64,000 bases of DNA from Branchipolynoe longqiensis (GCA_030323885.1 CM059193.1:76205040-76269039); one strand, 5' to 3'. Shown: positions 10,309 to 20,985, counted from the first letter of the stretch. Numbers and translations: made by a program. Notes: generated by a model not told the origin, from the letters alone.

Positions 10309-11643
10309 ATGGCCACGAAGCGGAGTAGGAGAGTTGCAGTGGCAACTGAGGGACGCGCTCCGAGAGGCTCGGACGAGGAGTATGACTCCTCACCAGTGTT
10401 GTCGGCCATGCCTTCACCACAGCCCGGGGCGCACATCCTCTCCGACGCGGAAGAGGAGACACGGCCCTCGGGCCCGGCAGCTCCTGATTGGGAGGCTCGT
10501 TGGGCTGTCTCTACAACCACCAGCGTCTCGGAAACGGCCTATGCCTGGTTTCCATGACGAGTCTGACTGGGAAGATTTCTCGGAAACAGACTCAGCGATT
10601 GAGCCTAAGGCTGCTCCTCCTCCCAAACAGAGGAAGAAGAACAAACAAGTGAGTTCTTCGGGTGATGACTTCACCAAAGAGAGAAACAAGACGGGACTGC
10701 GCAAAAAGCGCGAGCCCAAGTCGAAGAAGAAGAAGAAGAAGAAGAAGGATTCTTCTTCGGATTCTTCGCCAGATTCCACATCAATGGAATCTGACTCAGA
10801 CACCCAATACGAAGGGGTCTATGCTGCCATTAGTGGCAAAGTGGCTAAGAAGGTTGAAAAACCTAAAGCCAAGCGGGTGAAAACCACCACGCTTATGCGC
10901 GAGACCATTAATGGTCATTTCCACACATTCAAACCTGCGGAAATCATCTCCAAGCTAGGAGATGAACTTACTGGCATAAAAGGCGTCCCCAACTCCATCA
11001 TCAAAGAAATGGATAGGGACGTAAATATGACCGAGGACCGTAAGAGATTTGAAGGTGTGTTGCATCTACTGCATAAAGCGGTTCTCGGTACTCTGACTGC
11101 CATTACTCCAGTGGTGAATAGGATGCAGCGGGAGAACAAGTTCTCGTCCTTGGCCAAGACCATGGACAAAGGCATCGCTATGCTCACGGCGGCAGGAATT
11201 ACCTGTCTTATAGAAGATACGAAAACGTCTTCAAGTCAGTATCCACAGACGCCGGTAAAGAGGTAGCCCGCTCAAAGAAGGTCACAGATAATGATGGGAA
11301 AGAGTATACGCTCTTTCTGGCCCCAGAACCAATCAAAGGGAAACCTTTAGATAAGACCAAAATGTTCGGGGGTCAGCTCCAGTACCTCTTTAAAGAGGTG
11401 GAAACCGCGGCCAAGAGTGGCAAAAACATGGACGGGAGAAAGAAGCCAGAAGCCCCACGCTTCAAAAGATCATGCGGGGATTTTCGCCCACGACGTCTGG
11501 TCAGAGGAACCAGACCGTTCTCAAGCTTCAGCCAGTCCTTCCGGGGCTGGGGCACCCGGCCAGGCTGGACCGACAACACCACACGGCTGATCGGCCGAGG
11601 CTTCAACTCCCAGCGACCCTTCCCCAGGGGCGGGTCCAAGTAG
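10309..11643 (+). pseudogene. DIRS A gag-like gene, frameshifted
   Basis: It starts MATKRSRRVAVATEGRAP, aligned with the intact gag of element B (16232). The reading frame breaks near 10500 and again near 11200, where a single base is lost relative to B (TACCTGTCTTATAG against TTCCTGAGCTACCG). Homology to B continues in the other frames to the TAG at 11641. A Lys-rich run followed by an acidic Ser/Asp run and an Arg/Gly-rich C-terminus are seen in both copies. The protein is probably a nucleic-acid-binding structural protein. It cannot be made intact from this copy. Confidence 0.75.
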
Positions 11644-13752
11644 AGGCCCAAACACAGACATTACAAGTCCCCGCGGCCTCTAAAACCACACAAACTGTAA
11701 GCAACTTTGTGGCTGGCAATATTAATAACCATGTTGTTGAATGGAACAAAATTACGAGTGATCGAAATATTTAAAATATAGTTAATGGTGTTCAAATTCC
11801 CTTCATAGACATTCCGGTACAAGGGAGAGTTCCTTTTCCCTATAAAATTGAACCACTTGAACGAGAGGCACTAACTGAACAGGTACAACAATTTTTTGAT
11901 AAAGGAATTATACAAAAAGTAACACACTGCCCAGGAGAGTTTATCTCAAACATCTTCTCGAGACCAAAACCTAACGGTGACGTTCGAATGATCCTGGATT
12001 TAACAACCCTTAACAAGATGATTGAAAATCGACATTTTAAAATGTTCTCTTTAGAGACGGCTCGAGATCTGATTACACCAGATGCGTGGATGGCTAGTGT
12101 TGACTTACAAGATGCATATTACACGGTTCCCATAGCGGAACAACACCGGAAATTTCTCCGGTTTCTTTGGGATGACCAACTTTATGAGTTTACCTGCATG
12201 CCAAATGGCTTAGCTTGTGCCCCTCGTTTGTTCACTAAACTGTTAAAGCCTGTTTTCTCAGTCATGGCTCGGAATGGTCACATAATGTTTCCTTAACTTA
12301 CAAGATGCATATTACACGGTTCCCATAGCGGAACAACACCGGAAATTTCTCCAGTTTCTTTGGGATGACCAACTTTATGAGTTTACCTGCATGCCAAATG
12401 GCTTAGCTTGTGCCCCACATTTGTTCACTAAACTGTTAAAGCCTTTTTTCTCAGTCATGGCTCGGAATGGTCACATAATGTTTCCTTACATAGATGATTC
12501 GTTTATAATGGTGTCAAGACAAATTGATTGTTTAAACGCAGTTATGGAATTATGTGCATTGCTCACTAAATTAGGGTTTTATGTACATCCACATAAGTCA
12601 GTGCTTAAACCAACAAAACAACTAAAATGTTTAGGTTTTATTCTTGATACACAATCCCTAACAGTATCGATAACAGAACAGAAACTAAATAAGTTTATGA
12701 CCACAGCGACCCAGCTTCTTAAGTTACCAAAACCTAAGATTAGACAGGTCGCAGTCCTTATCGGAATAATGATATCTTATGCACCCGCTATTCTATACGG
12801 GAAAGCCCATATTAAATCTCTAGAAATAGATAAAAACTTAGCGTTAGCAAGAACTAAAGGCAATTTTGAACGAAAAATGTTTATTTCCGAAGAAGGTTTG
12901 CAGGATATTGGATGGTGGATGCAACATATAGCAAATTCACCCAATCCAATCCGCATGGCGGAACCAAATACAGTAATTACCACTGATGCTTCTCTAGAAG
13001 GTTGGGGAGCCCATCAAGATGGGATAGCGACAGGAGGTAGATGGCTAGACGATGAAATGTTAGACCACATTAATGCGCTAGAATTGCGTGCCATTTATCT
13101 GGGATTACGTAGCTTAGTGAAGGTACCTAAATCACAAGTTAGAATACTAACTGATAACACTACTGCTATGGCATATATCCGTAATATGGGCGGAACAAAA
13201 TCGAAGCCTTGCAATCAGTTAGCAAAACTGATTTGGAACTGGGCACAGGCCCAACAAGTCTGGCTGACTGTAGCGCATATCCCAGGGTCACAAAATACAC
13301 TTGCAGACCATAAGAGTAGAAAATTCCATGACCATTTAGAATGGTCCCTCTCTACACCCCTGTTTAACTTAATTTGTGCAAAATGGGGTACACCTGAAGT
13401 TGACTTGTTTGCATCACGAAACAATAACAAGTTACCCTGCTATGTTTCTTGGCATCCTGAACCGGATGCTTGGAAAGTTGATGCATTTGCTATTACCTGG
13501 GTAGATAATTATTTCTATATTTTCCCACCGTTTAGCATTATCAGCCGAGTGGTGAGAAAAATCAGCATGGAGGGGACACACGCCATACTGATCGTGCCCG
13601 ATTGGGACACGCAACCTTGGCTACCAGCAGTTTCACAACTGGCAAAACAACATATACGATTCCCAAGAAAGTCCGGGAACCTAACGCACCACGGACCGCT
13701 ATCGGTTCACGGCGACGTGTCAGCGACACCCCTATTGGCATTCCTTTTCTGA
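11644..13752 (+). pseudogene. DIRS A reverse transcriptase-RNase H, disrupted
   Basis: The reverse transcriptase contains MASVDLQDAYYTVPI, CMPNGLACAPRLFTKLLK and the catalytic YIDD at about 12487. An RNase H follows, with TDASLEGWGAH, LELRAIYLGL, TDNTTAMAY and ADHKSR. The C-terminal block (PEVDLFASR, SWHPEPDAW, YIFPPF) is the DIRS region often compared with an adenine methyltransferase. Breaks are a TAA near 11773, where B has a sense codon, and a 193-bp tandem duplication (12103-12295 and 12296-12488) that shifts the frame in the middle of the palm domain. The 3' end overlaps the recombinase gene by about 150 nt. Confidence 0.87.
12103..12488 (+). repeat. 193-bp tandem duplication inside DIRS A RT
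   Basis: Units 12103-12295 and 12296-12488 differ at only a few bases. Both contain CATATTACACGGTTCCCATA and end TGTTTCCTTA. 193 is not a multiple of 3. Confidence 0.9.
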
Positions 13753-14711
13753 GGAAACACTTACAGCAATTTGGATTAGATAAAATTACAGAAGACAGAA
13801 TAGTAGCCGATGCATGGAGGCCAGGAACTGTCAAAATGTACACAACATATTTAAGAAAATGGGGTGTACATTGTTTGCTAATGAAAGTCAAGCCAACAAA
13901 TCCAACAATTGCACAAGTGGCCCGTTTTCTTCGTTCTCTAGAGGATGAAGGACTAGGGTTTGGGGCGGTCAATGCAGCCAGATGCGCGTTATCGGTTATC
14001 TTACCTAGAATTGAGGGAGATACAGTTGGTAAACATTATGTCCTTCATTATTTACTTCGTTCGATTTATCAAAGGAATCCCCCAAAACCGAAATATAATC
14101 GCTTTTGGGAAGTTTCTATCGTATTTAAGTTGTTTAAAGCTTGGCCTCACAACTCTTTGTTAGATATAAAACAATTAGGTTTTAAGGTAGCTGTCTTGTT
14201 ACTACTAGTAACGGGACACAGAGGACAAACAATTGTTACATTATCCTTAGATGGATTAGAAATAGACAAGAAACAAGCTATGTTTGATTTAGCACAGTTG
14301 TTAAAATCGAACAGACTAGGTGACCCTTTATCTATGGTTCACTTAGACTATTTCCCAGAGGATCGTAAATTATGTGTTGTGTCAGCCATACGGGCTTATA
14401 TATCCAAGACTAAGGACTTACGTGCCTCACAACAACTGTTAGTGAGCTTCATAAAGCCACATAATGCAATTTCAAGAGACACCCTTGCCAGATGGACGAT
14501 CACGGTGTTGAAATTGGCTGGAGTGGATACAGGCAAATACTCTTCCCACTCAACCAGAGGTGCCATGGTTTCCAAGGCACGTTTGCTCGGGATTTCTGTC
14601 AAAAGAATCCTAGCGCACGCAGGCTGGAAGACGGCTAAGTCGTTTGCAAAACATTACAACAAGCGACTAGAAAAGCCTACCGGCATTGCAAAGCGCCTGC
14701 TCACCAACTAA
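13602..14711 (+). CDS. DIRS A tyrosine recombinase
   Basis: An open frame of about 369 codons overlaps the end of pol in another frame. It has the tyrosine recombinase catalytic set: Arg in LLVTGHRGQTIV, His-x-x-Arg in SSHSTRGAMVSKA, a further conserved His in LAHAGWKTAKSF, and the nucleophile Tyr in AKHYNKRLE. The enzyme joins circular cDNA into the genome without a target duplication. It is similar throughout to the recombinase of element B (19334-20428). The exact start is uncertain because of the overlap. It is the only DIRS A gene without visible damage. Confidence 0.88.
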   Translation: MGHATLATSSFTTGKTTYTIPKKVREPNAPRTAIGSRRRVSDTPIGIPFLRKHLQQFGLDKITEDRIVADAWRPGTVKMYTTYLRKWGVHCLLMKVKPTNPTIAQVARFLRSLEDEGLGFGAVNAARCALSVILPRIEGDTVGKHYVLHYLLRSIYQRNPPKPKYNRFWEVSIVFKLFKAWPHNSLLDIKQLGFKVAVLLLLVTGHRGQTIVTLSLDGLEIDKKQAMFDLAQLLKSNRLGDPLSMVHLDYFPEDRKLCVVSAIRAYISKTKDLRASQQLLVSFIKPHNAISRDTLARWTITVLKLAGVDTGKYSSHSTRGAMVSKARLLGISVKRILAHAGWKTAKSFAKHYNKRLEKPTGIAKRLLTN

Positions 14712-14829
14712 CAAGAATAGGTGAGAACAAAAAACTTTGAATATTACAATTACTAATACAATGACACATAAACATGTTAATAATAAGAATAAAATGATAT
14801 TAAGGATAAAAATGAATTATGTAAAGGTC

Positions 14830-14883
14830 TCCCTAGCCTGAGGCTAGCCTGAGGCTAGCCTGGGGCTGTATACCGAGGTAAAA
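14830..14883 (+). repeat. DIRS A right inverted terminal repeat
   Basis: TCCCTAGCCTGAGGCTAGCC repeated, then GGGGCTGTATACCGAGGTAA. Inverted relative to 9565-9607. Confidence 0.8.
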
Positions 14884-15064
14884 TAGTATAGTTATACGAG
14901 TCTTACCTTGGTATAGATGATGGATAACTGTTGTTTTCCCGAGGTATAAGCCTCGGATAGACGTGGGCTACGGCCCGCCCACCACACCCTACCACGTCTA
15001 TTCCGTTATTGTACCATTACGGAAAAATCATAGTATCCATTGTATTAAAGATCATTTTTATCCT

Positions 15065-15564
15065 NNNNNNNNNNNNNNNNNNNNNNNNNNNNNNNNNNNN
15101 NNNNNNNNNNNNNNNNNNNNNNNNNNNNNNNNNNNNNNNNNNNNNNNNNNNNNNNNNNNNNNNNNNNNNNNNNNNNNNNNNNNNNNNNNNNNNNNNNNNN
15201 NNNNNNNNNNNNNNNNNNNNNNNNNNNNNNNNNNNNNNNNNNNNNNNNNNNNNNNNNNNNNNNNNNNNNNNNNNNNNNNNNNNNNNNNNNNNNNNNNNNN
15301 NNNNNNNNNNNNNNNNNNNNNNNNNNNNNNNNNNNNNNNNNNNNNNNNNNNNNNNNNNNNNNNNNNNNNNNNNNNNNNNNNNNNNNNNNNNNNNNNNNNN
15401 NNNNNNNNNNNNNNNNNNNNNNNNNNNNNNNNNNNNNNNNNNNNNNNNNNNNNNNNNNNNNNNNNNNNNNNNNNNNNNNNNNNNNNNNNNNNNNNNNNNN
15501 NNNNNNNNNNNNNNNNNNNNNNNNNNNNNNNNNNNNNNNNNNNNNNNNNNNNNNNNNNNNNNNN
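15065..15564. other. Assembly gap (500 N)
   Basis: Exactly 500 undetermined bases between DIRS A and B. Comparison with the right end of B and the left end of A says it should hold at least the terminal complementary region of A and about 65 bp of the left end of B. The round number suggests a placeholder length. Confidence 0.95.
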
Positions 15565-15648
15565 TCCAGCAATTAGCATAAAAAACTCACGACCGGAGGA
15601 CGCTCGTGAGTTGCTCCAGTTGGATTTATCTACAAAAAGCTAATAACT

Positions 15649-16224
15649 GTAAGTAATCGTGATTATTTTGGTTAAGCTTGTTTATGATGCACTATCGCAT
15701 CTAGATTGGAAAGTTCAGAACTTTCGTACGTCCAGTTTGGACAAGATTAGCATTTTAAAAATTGAATCGGATAGAACAAAGGATTCCTTTGTCTTGGTTC
15801 CGTGGTTCGATTAAACCCGCTTTGTACGGGTAGAGATGTTGACACCGTCACATCTCCTGTGGAGATTCCTTCGGACCCTAATAGAGGGTGTTGTTGGGGA
15901 TGATCCTGGGTTTCTTTTTATAGACTCCCCTTTTGATGAGGCGTTTCTCCGAGTTTCGTAGCATTTTCTCTCACTTGCTGGCGCAGTAGCCGCGGGTGGG
16001 AGAAGTGTACGCGACAGAGAGATGGGAGGTTCTAGAAGCCTACCCCACGTACGGTTGGTTTCGATACCCAAAACCTACGGAAAACTTAGCTTACCACGCC
16101 TGTATTGAGAACGGTGTAAATACGTTACTCTTTACCAATAAGATCCTCAACCCAGGTTCCCTGGTGTCACTTTGGCGTTCAGTTGAGTTGATTCCGGTTA
16201 CTAAGTTTCCTTTTTTGGTTACAG
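15649..16224 (+). promoter_or_regulatory. Putative 5'-UTR intron of DIRS B
   Basis: The donor ATAACT|GTAAGTAATC and the acceptor CTTTTTTGGTTACAG lie 8 nt before the gag ATG. Position and length (576 nt) match the putative intron of element A (590 nt). Confidence 0.5.
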
Positions 16225-16231
16225 ACTACCG

Positions 16232-17551
16232 ATGGCTACGAAGCGAAACAAACCGCCGCCCGCCGTGGCGGAGGGACGCGTGCCTACCGGCTACGATACG
16301 TCACCGGATCGGACAGCTCCGCCGTCCCCACTACAGGGGGCACATGTGCTCTCAGATAGAGAGAGTGAGGACGACGAGGTGTTCCCAGGCGATTTGACCT
16401 TACAGGTCAATAGGCTAGTGGAGCAAAAGATGAAGGAGCTCCACAGCAAGGACCAACAATTCCCGCCAGCTGACTCAGACTGGCAGGATGTCTCTGATTT
16501 CGAAGAGACGGATTCGGCACCTGAGCCCCCGCGCCCTAAGGCCAGAAAGCGGAAACGACCGGCTAGCTCCTCTGGTGATGATTACACCAAAGCCACCAAG
16601 GGCAAGAAAGTGAAGAAGCCAAAGAAGAAAAGTAAGAAGAAGAAGAAGAAAGATTCTTCTTCCGATTCATCGTCCGACTCGTCAACTACTGAGTCGGACT
16701 CAGACACGGAAAGGGCTGGCCTTTATGCCAACCTAGGAGGCCAGATTCGGAAGCGCTGCCCGATCCAAAAGGGAAAGAAAGTCAGAACAACGACTATGAT
16801 GCGCGAGACTATAAAGGGACATTTTAACACCTTTAAGCCAGCTGAGGTGATCAACAAAATCACTGAGCAAATTTCCGGGATAAAAGGTATCCCCGATAGT
16901 GTAGTGAAAGAGATGGACGCTGGGATCCATCTGAATGAGGAGAAGAAGCGCTTCGAGACTGCTCTGTTTACCGTTCACAAAGCGGTCTTAGGGGTCCTCG
17001 CCTCAGTCGTTCCGGTAGCTAACCGGATGCAAACTGAGAACAAGTTCTCCTCACTGGCCAGAGGCATGGATAAGGGCGTGGCCCTCCTCACAGCTGCCAG
17101 TAACTTCCTGAGCTACCGTAGATACGAAAACGTGTTCAAAGCGGTCACCACACAAGCTGGGAAGGAAGTAGCCAGATCTAAGAAGGTCATGGACAACGAT
17201 GGCAAGGAGTATACTCTCTTTTTGCCGCCCAAACCCATTAAGGGCAAACCTTTGGATGAAGGTAAAATGTTTGGTGGCCAACTTCCATACCTCTTCAAGG
17301 AGGTCGAGACGGAAGCCAAGAGTGGTCGTAACCTTGAGCCGGCCAAGAAAGCCGACTCGTCAAGATATCGTCGCCCCCGAGGGGATTTTCGTCCTCGACG
17401 AGGAGCCAGAGCTGGCAGGTCCGGCCCGTCCTACGGCTATCAGCCCAGAGGCAGAGGTCGGGGAGACAGGCAAGGTTGGAACGACGGCAACCGCCCCTTC
17501 AGGAAGGAGTTTGCCCCGAAACAATCCTTCCCACGCCCAGGCAACAAATAG
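16232..17551 (+). CDS. DIRS B gag-like protein
   Basis: An intact frame of 439 codons. The order is a short N-terminal leader (MATKRNKPPPAVAEGRVP), an acidic stretch around residue 45-55, a Lys-rich block around residues 125-145, an acidic Ser/Asp run (SDSSSDSSTTESDSD), a conserved central domain (about 185-360) and an Arg/Gly-rich C-terminus (residues about 380-430) of RNA-binding character. The central domain aligns closely with element A. I infer a gag-like particle or RNA-packaging role from position and composition; no enzymatic motif is seen. The 3' end overlaps the pol frame by about 75 nt (pol open from 17476, -1 relative), which suggests recoding or re-initiation. Confidence 0.8.
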   Translation: MATKRNKPPPAVAEGRVPTGYDTSPDRTAPPSPLQGAHVLSDRESEDDEVFPGDLTLQVNRLVEQKMKELHSKDQQFPPADSDWQDVSDFEETDSAPEPPRPKARKRKRPASSSGDDYTKATKGKKVKKPKKKSKKKKKKDSSSDSSSDSSTTESDSDTERAGLYANLGGQIRKRCPIQKGKKVRTTTMMRETIKGHFNTFKPAEVINKITEQISGIKGIPDSVVKEMDAGIHLNEEKKRFETALFTVHKAVLGVLASVVPVANRMQTENKFSSLARGMDKGVALLTAASNFLSYRRYENVFKAVTTQAGKEVARSKKVMDNDGKEYTLFLPPKPIKGKPLDEGKMFGGQLPYLFKEVETEAKSGRNLEPAKKADSSRYRRPRGDFRPRRGARAGRSGPSYGYQPRGRGRGDRQGWNDGNRPFRKEFAPKQSFPRPGNK

Positions 17552-19469
17552 ACATTGCTACACAAACCCAACTTCCTAAGTTGGTGGCGGAATCTACACA
17601 AACAGATGTAAGCGAATTTTGTGCTGGCAACATTCTTAATTGTATTTCTTCTTGGTACAAAATCACTACTGACGTTAACATTTTAGATATTGTTACCGGT
17701 GTTAAGATTCCATTTACTGAAATCCCGTTACAACAACGGGTACCTTTCCCATATAGATTTAATGAGTTGGAGAAACAAGCATTATCAGAACAAGTTGCAC
17801 TTTTTGAATCTAAAGGTATCATTGAAGAGGTGCCTCACACCCCAGGAGAATTTATCTCTAATATATTTTCAAGGCCAAAGCCAAATGGCGATATGCGCAT
17901 GATTTTAGATTTAACTAAGTTGAACGTACTCGTAGAATATCAACATTTCAAAAAATTTTCCCTGGACACTGCCAGAGGCTTGGTTACAGAGAATGCTTGG
18001 ATGGCTAGTGTTGATTTACAAGATGCATATTATACTGTCCCGATATTTGAAGGACACCGCAAATTCTTAAGATTTATTTGGGAAGATAGACTATTTCAAT
18101 TTACATGTATGCCAAATGGCTTAGCATGCGCTCCACGCTTGTTTACTAAATTATTGAAACCTTTTTTTTCGGTCATGGCAAATAAGGGTCATACTATGTT
18201 CCCTTACATTGATGATTCTTTCATTGTTTCACAATCATTTGATGAGTGTCAACACGCTGTTGACGATTTATGTTCCCTTCTGACAACGTTAGGTTTTTAT
18301 TTGAATCATAACAAGTCAGTTTTTGTCCCCACAACTGAACTCAAATGTTTAGGCTTTATTATTAACACACGCTGTATGACTGTTTCACTCCCCGATAACA
18401 AGCTGACTAAGTTTCACGATACGGCGTCTCACTTGGTCACCTTAAGTAGGCCAAAGATAAGACAGGTCGCGGTGCTAGTTGGCATACTTATTGCTTACGC
18501 CCCGGCTATTCTATATGGTAAAGCCCATATAAAATCTTTGGAAATAGATAAGAACTTAGGGTTGGCTCGTACTAAAGGCAATTTTGAAAGGAAAATGTTT
18601 ATTTCAGAAGATGGAATGAAAGACATTAACTGGTGGTTTAATAATATTCAAAATTCCCCCAATCCTATACGGATGAATGAACCCAACACAGTAGTGATTA
18701 CTGATGCTTCATTAGAAGGTTGGGGGGCACATTGCGATTCCATAGCAACAGGGGGACGTTGGTTGAAAGAAGAAAATTCAGATCACATTAATGTTTTAGA
18801 GCTACGAGCTATTTATTTAGGCCTTGCTAGTTTAGTTAAGGTACCACGTAAACACATCCGTATTTTAACGGATAATACAACGGCAATGGCATATGTACGA
18901 AACATGGGTGGGACAAAGTCCAGCCATGTAATGCGATGGCTAGAAAAATTTGGGAATGGGCCCAAATAAATAAAGTTTGGCTAACAGTAGCATATATTCC
19001 CGGAACGCAAAATACCTTAGCAGATCATAAAAGTCGACATTTTCATGACCATTTGGAATGGTCCCTTAATCCAGACATTTTCACCACAGTGTGCCAAAAG
19101 TGGGGCCAACCTGAAGTTGACTTGTTTGCTTCACGAAACAATTATAAAATTGACAAATATGTGTCATGGCATCCAGAACCTGATGCCTGGCATATAGATG
19201 CTTTTTCTATCACATGGGAGAATAAATTTTATTATATCTTCCCCCCATTCAGCCTGATCAGCCGGGTAAGCCGAAAGATATAGATGGACAAAGCACACGC
19301 AATATTAATCGTTCCCAACTGGGACACGCAACCTTGGCTACCGGGCATACAGGCAGCCGCCAAAGATTGCCTCCGATTCCGAAGATCACCAGGCAATCTG
19401 ACACACCAAGGGCCTCTAAAACAAAGAGGGGACGTGTCCACAACACCGTTGTTGGCATTCCTTTTTTAA
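17476..19469 (+). pseudogene. DIRS B reverse transcriptase-RNase H, two lesions
   Basis: The RT has MASVDLQDAYYTVPIFEGH, CMPNGLACAPRLFTKLLK and the catalytic YIDD near 18207. RNase H motifs are TDASLEGWGAH, LELRAIYLGL and TDNTTAMAY, then ADHKSRHFHD after the break. The C-terminal DIRS block (PEVDLFASR, SWHPEPDAW, YIFPPF) follows. Relative to element A, one base is missing near 18921 inside the RNase H domain, and an in-frame TAG sits at 19281-19283. Everything else is open, so either the copy died recently or these are sequencing or assembly errors. Confidence 0.87.
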
Positions 19470-20428
19470 ATAAATATTTAGAACAATTCGGTTTAGATAA
19501 AATTACACAACAAAGACTTGTCGCAGATGCTTGGCGTAAAGGTACAGTTAAAATGTATACCACATATTTGAAAAAGTGGGGTGTTTATTGTTTAATTAAG
19601 AAAGTCAAACCCATGAATCCTACTATTTCCCAAGTTGGTAATTTTCTCCGAGGGTTAGAGGACGAAGGCTTAGGGTTCGGATCTATTAATGCTGCTCGCT
19701 GTGCTTTATCCGTCATCCTTCCACGGATAAATAATGAGACATTTGGGAAACACCATGTTATTCATTGGATTGTAAGATCGATTTATCAACGAAACCCACC
19801 CAAACCGAAGTACAGTCACTTCTGGGATGTTTCGGTAGTGTTTGATTTGCTAAGACAGTGGCCTCATAATAGGCATTTAGATCTCAAACAATTAGGGTTT
19901 AAGGTAGCGTTGCTCTTATTATTAGTAACAGGACATAGGGGACAAACTATTGTTGCCCTATCACTAGATGGCCTAGAAATAGATAGAAATGAGGCCACAT
20001 TTGATTTATCAAAGCTGTTAAAATCTAACAGATTAGGTGACCCTTTGTCTACTATTAGTGTAAGTAGTTTCAAAGAAGACCCAAAACTTTGTGTTGTATC
20101 AGCCATTAGGGCCTATATATCCAAGACCAAGGACTTGAGAACTTCAAGACAGTTGTTAGTGAGCTTTATTAAGCCACACAAGGGCATTTCGCGAAATACT
20201 CTAGCGAGATGGACAATTAGTATGTTGAAATTGGCAGGCGTTGACACGGACAAATATGCCTCACACTCAACAAGAGGTGCTATGGCGTCTAAGGCGCGAC
20301 TGCTTGGCATCTCTGTCAAGCGGATCCTGGCCCATGCAGGATGGAAAACAGCACGATCGTTTGCAACCCACTACAACAAACGATTAGAAAAGTCGAGCAC
20401 ACTAGCCCGACAGCTGCTACAAGACTAG
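19334..20428 (+). CDS. DIRS B tyrosine recombinase
   Basis: Intact frame of about 364 codons overlapping the pol end. Catalytic residues are visible: Arg in LLVTGHRGQTIV, His-x-x-Arg in ASHSTRGAMASKA, His in LAHAGWKTARSF and the nucleophile Tyr in ATHYNKRLE. It should catalyse integration of circular cDNA. It aligns along its whole length with the recombinase of element A. The usable start is unclear because of the overlap; the conserved region begins near LNKYLEQFGLDKITQ. Confidence 0.9.
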   Translation: MATGHTGSRQRLPPIPKITRQSDTPRASKTKRGRVHNTVVGIPFLNKYLEQFGLDKITQQRLVADAWRKGTVKMYTTYLKKWGVYCLIKKVKPMNPTISQVGNFLRGLEDEGLGFGSINAARCALSVILPRINNETFGKHHVIHWIVRSIYQRNPPKPKYSHFWDVSVVFDLLRQWPHNRHLDLKQLGFKVALLLLLVTGHRGQTIVALSLDGLEIDRNEATFDLSKLLKSNRLGDPLSTISVSSFKEDPKLCVVSAIRAYISKTKDLRTSRQLLVSFIKPHKGISRNTLARWTISMLKLAGVDTDKYASHSTRGAMASKARLLGISVKRILAHAGWKTARSFATHYNKRLEKSSTLARQLLQD

Positions 20429-20560
20429 ATCGGCATAAGGTGAGAATACACTTCGATTTCACCAAAAATGTTATTTTGCTGATTGATGATAATGTATATT
20501 TAACAATTATTATTGACTTGTGACATAAGAATACAGGATAAATGAGATTACGTAAACCTC

Positions 20561-20603
20561 TCCCTAGCCTGAGGCTAGCCTGAGGCTGTATACCGAGGTA
20601 AAA
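20561..20603 (+). repeat. DIRS B right inverted terminal repeat
   Basis: TCCCTAGCCTGAGGCTAGCC, then TGAGGCTGTATACCGAGGTA and AAA. Same motif as 14830-14883 of element A, with one repeat unit fewer. Confidence 0.8.
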
Positions 20604-20980
20604 TAGATTAGTTAGACGAATCTTACCTGGATATAGATGATGGATAACTGTTGTTTTACCGAGGTATAAGCCTCGGATAGACGTGGGCTAGGGCCCTCCC
20701 GCCACACCCTTCCACGTCTATTACATTTTTATGACCCTCCCGCCACACCCTTCCACGTCTATTCGTTTGCTTATACCAAGAAAACTTCGCAGTTTAGTAC
20801 CATTGTCACCATTGATGTACTTTTAGATTATTTGTTTCATTTATCCTGATTAAGTAGGTAAAGATTGCTGGACCGGATGTGCTTACCTCTCCCTAGCCCA
20901 CGTCTATCCGAGGCTTATACCTCGGTAAAACAACAGTTATCCATCATCTATACCCAGGTAAGATTCGTCTAACTAATCTA
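20604..20980. repeat. DIRS B terminal foldback / internal complementary region
   Basis: Arms 20604-20693 and 20891-20980 are near-perfect reverse complements of 90 bp. One holds ACCGAGGTATAAGCCTCGG and the other CCGAGGCTTATACCTCGG. They are separated by about 197 bp. Just inside the right arm, 20860-20893 is complementary to the element's left-end sequence (compare GCACATCCGG near 9616). A 43-bp block, ending CCACACCCTTCCACGTCTAT, is also tandemly duplicated near 20691-20762. Confidence 0.75.
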
Positions 20981-20985
20981 TATAT

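Larger units (their letters stand above)
9565..15064 (+). mobile_element. DIRS-type retrotransposon A (degraded)
   Basis: Inverted ends (left 9565-9607, right 14830-14883) share TTTTACCTCGGTATACAGCC. Between them lie a gag-like gene, RT-RNase H and an overlapping tyrosine recombinase, which is the DIRS order. The sequence right of 14884 matches the corresponding region of element B and runs into the assembly gap, so the true right terminus is not seen. Gag has frameshifts, and pol has a nonsense codon and a 193-bp internal duplication. Only the recombinase frame is intact. Confidence 0.88.
15565..20985 (+). mobile_element. DIRS-type retrotransposon B (better preserved)
   Basis: Its left end is lost in the gap: the first base after the Ns corresponds to about 9631 in element A. 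Gag (16232-17551) and recombinase (19334-20428) are open. Pol has one single-base loss and one in-frame TAG. The right inverted repeat (20561-20603) is followed by a foldback and by 20860-20893, which is complementary to the left-end sequence of element A. This fits the internal complementary region of DIRS elements. A and B share gene order and clear protein similarity but are not recent copies of each other. Confidence 0.88.

Noticed and set aside
14963..15643. Long open frames across N runs (also at 63375-63975)
   Set aside because: Unknown bases only.
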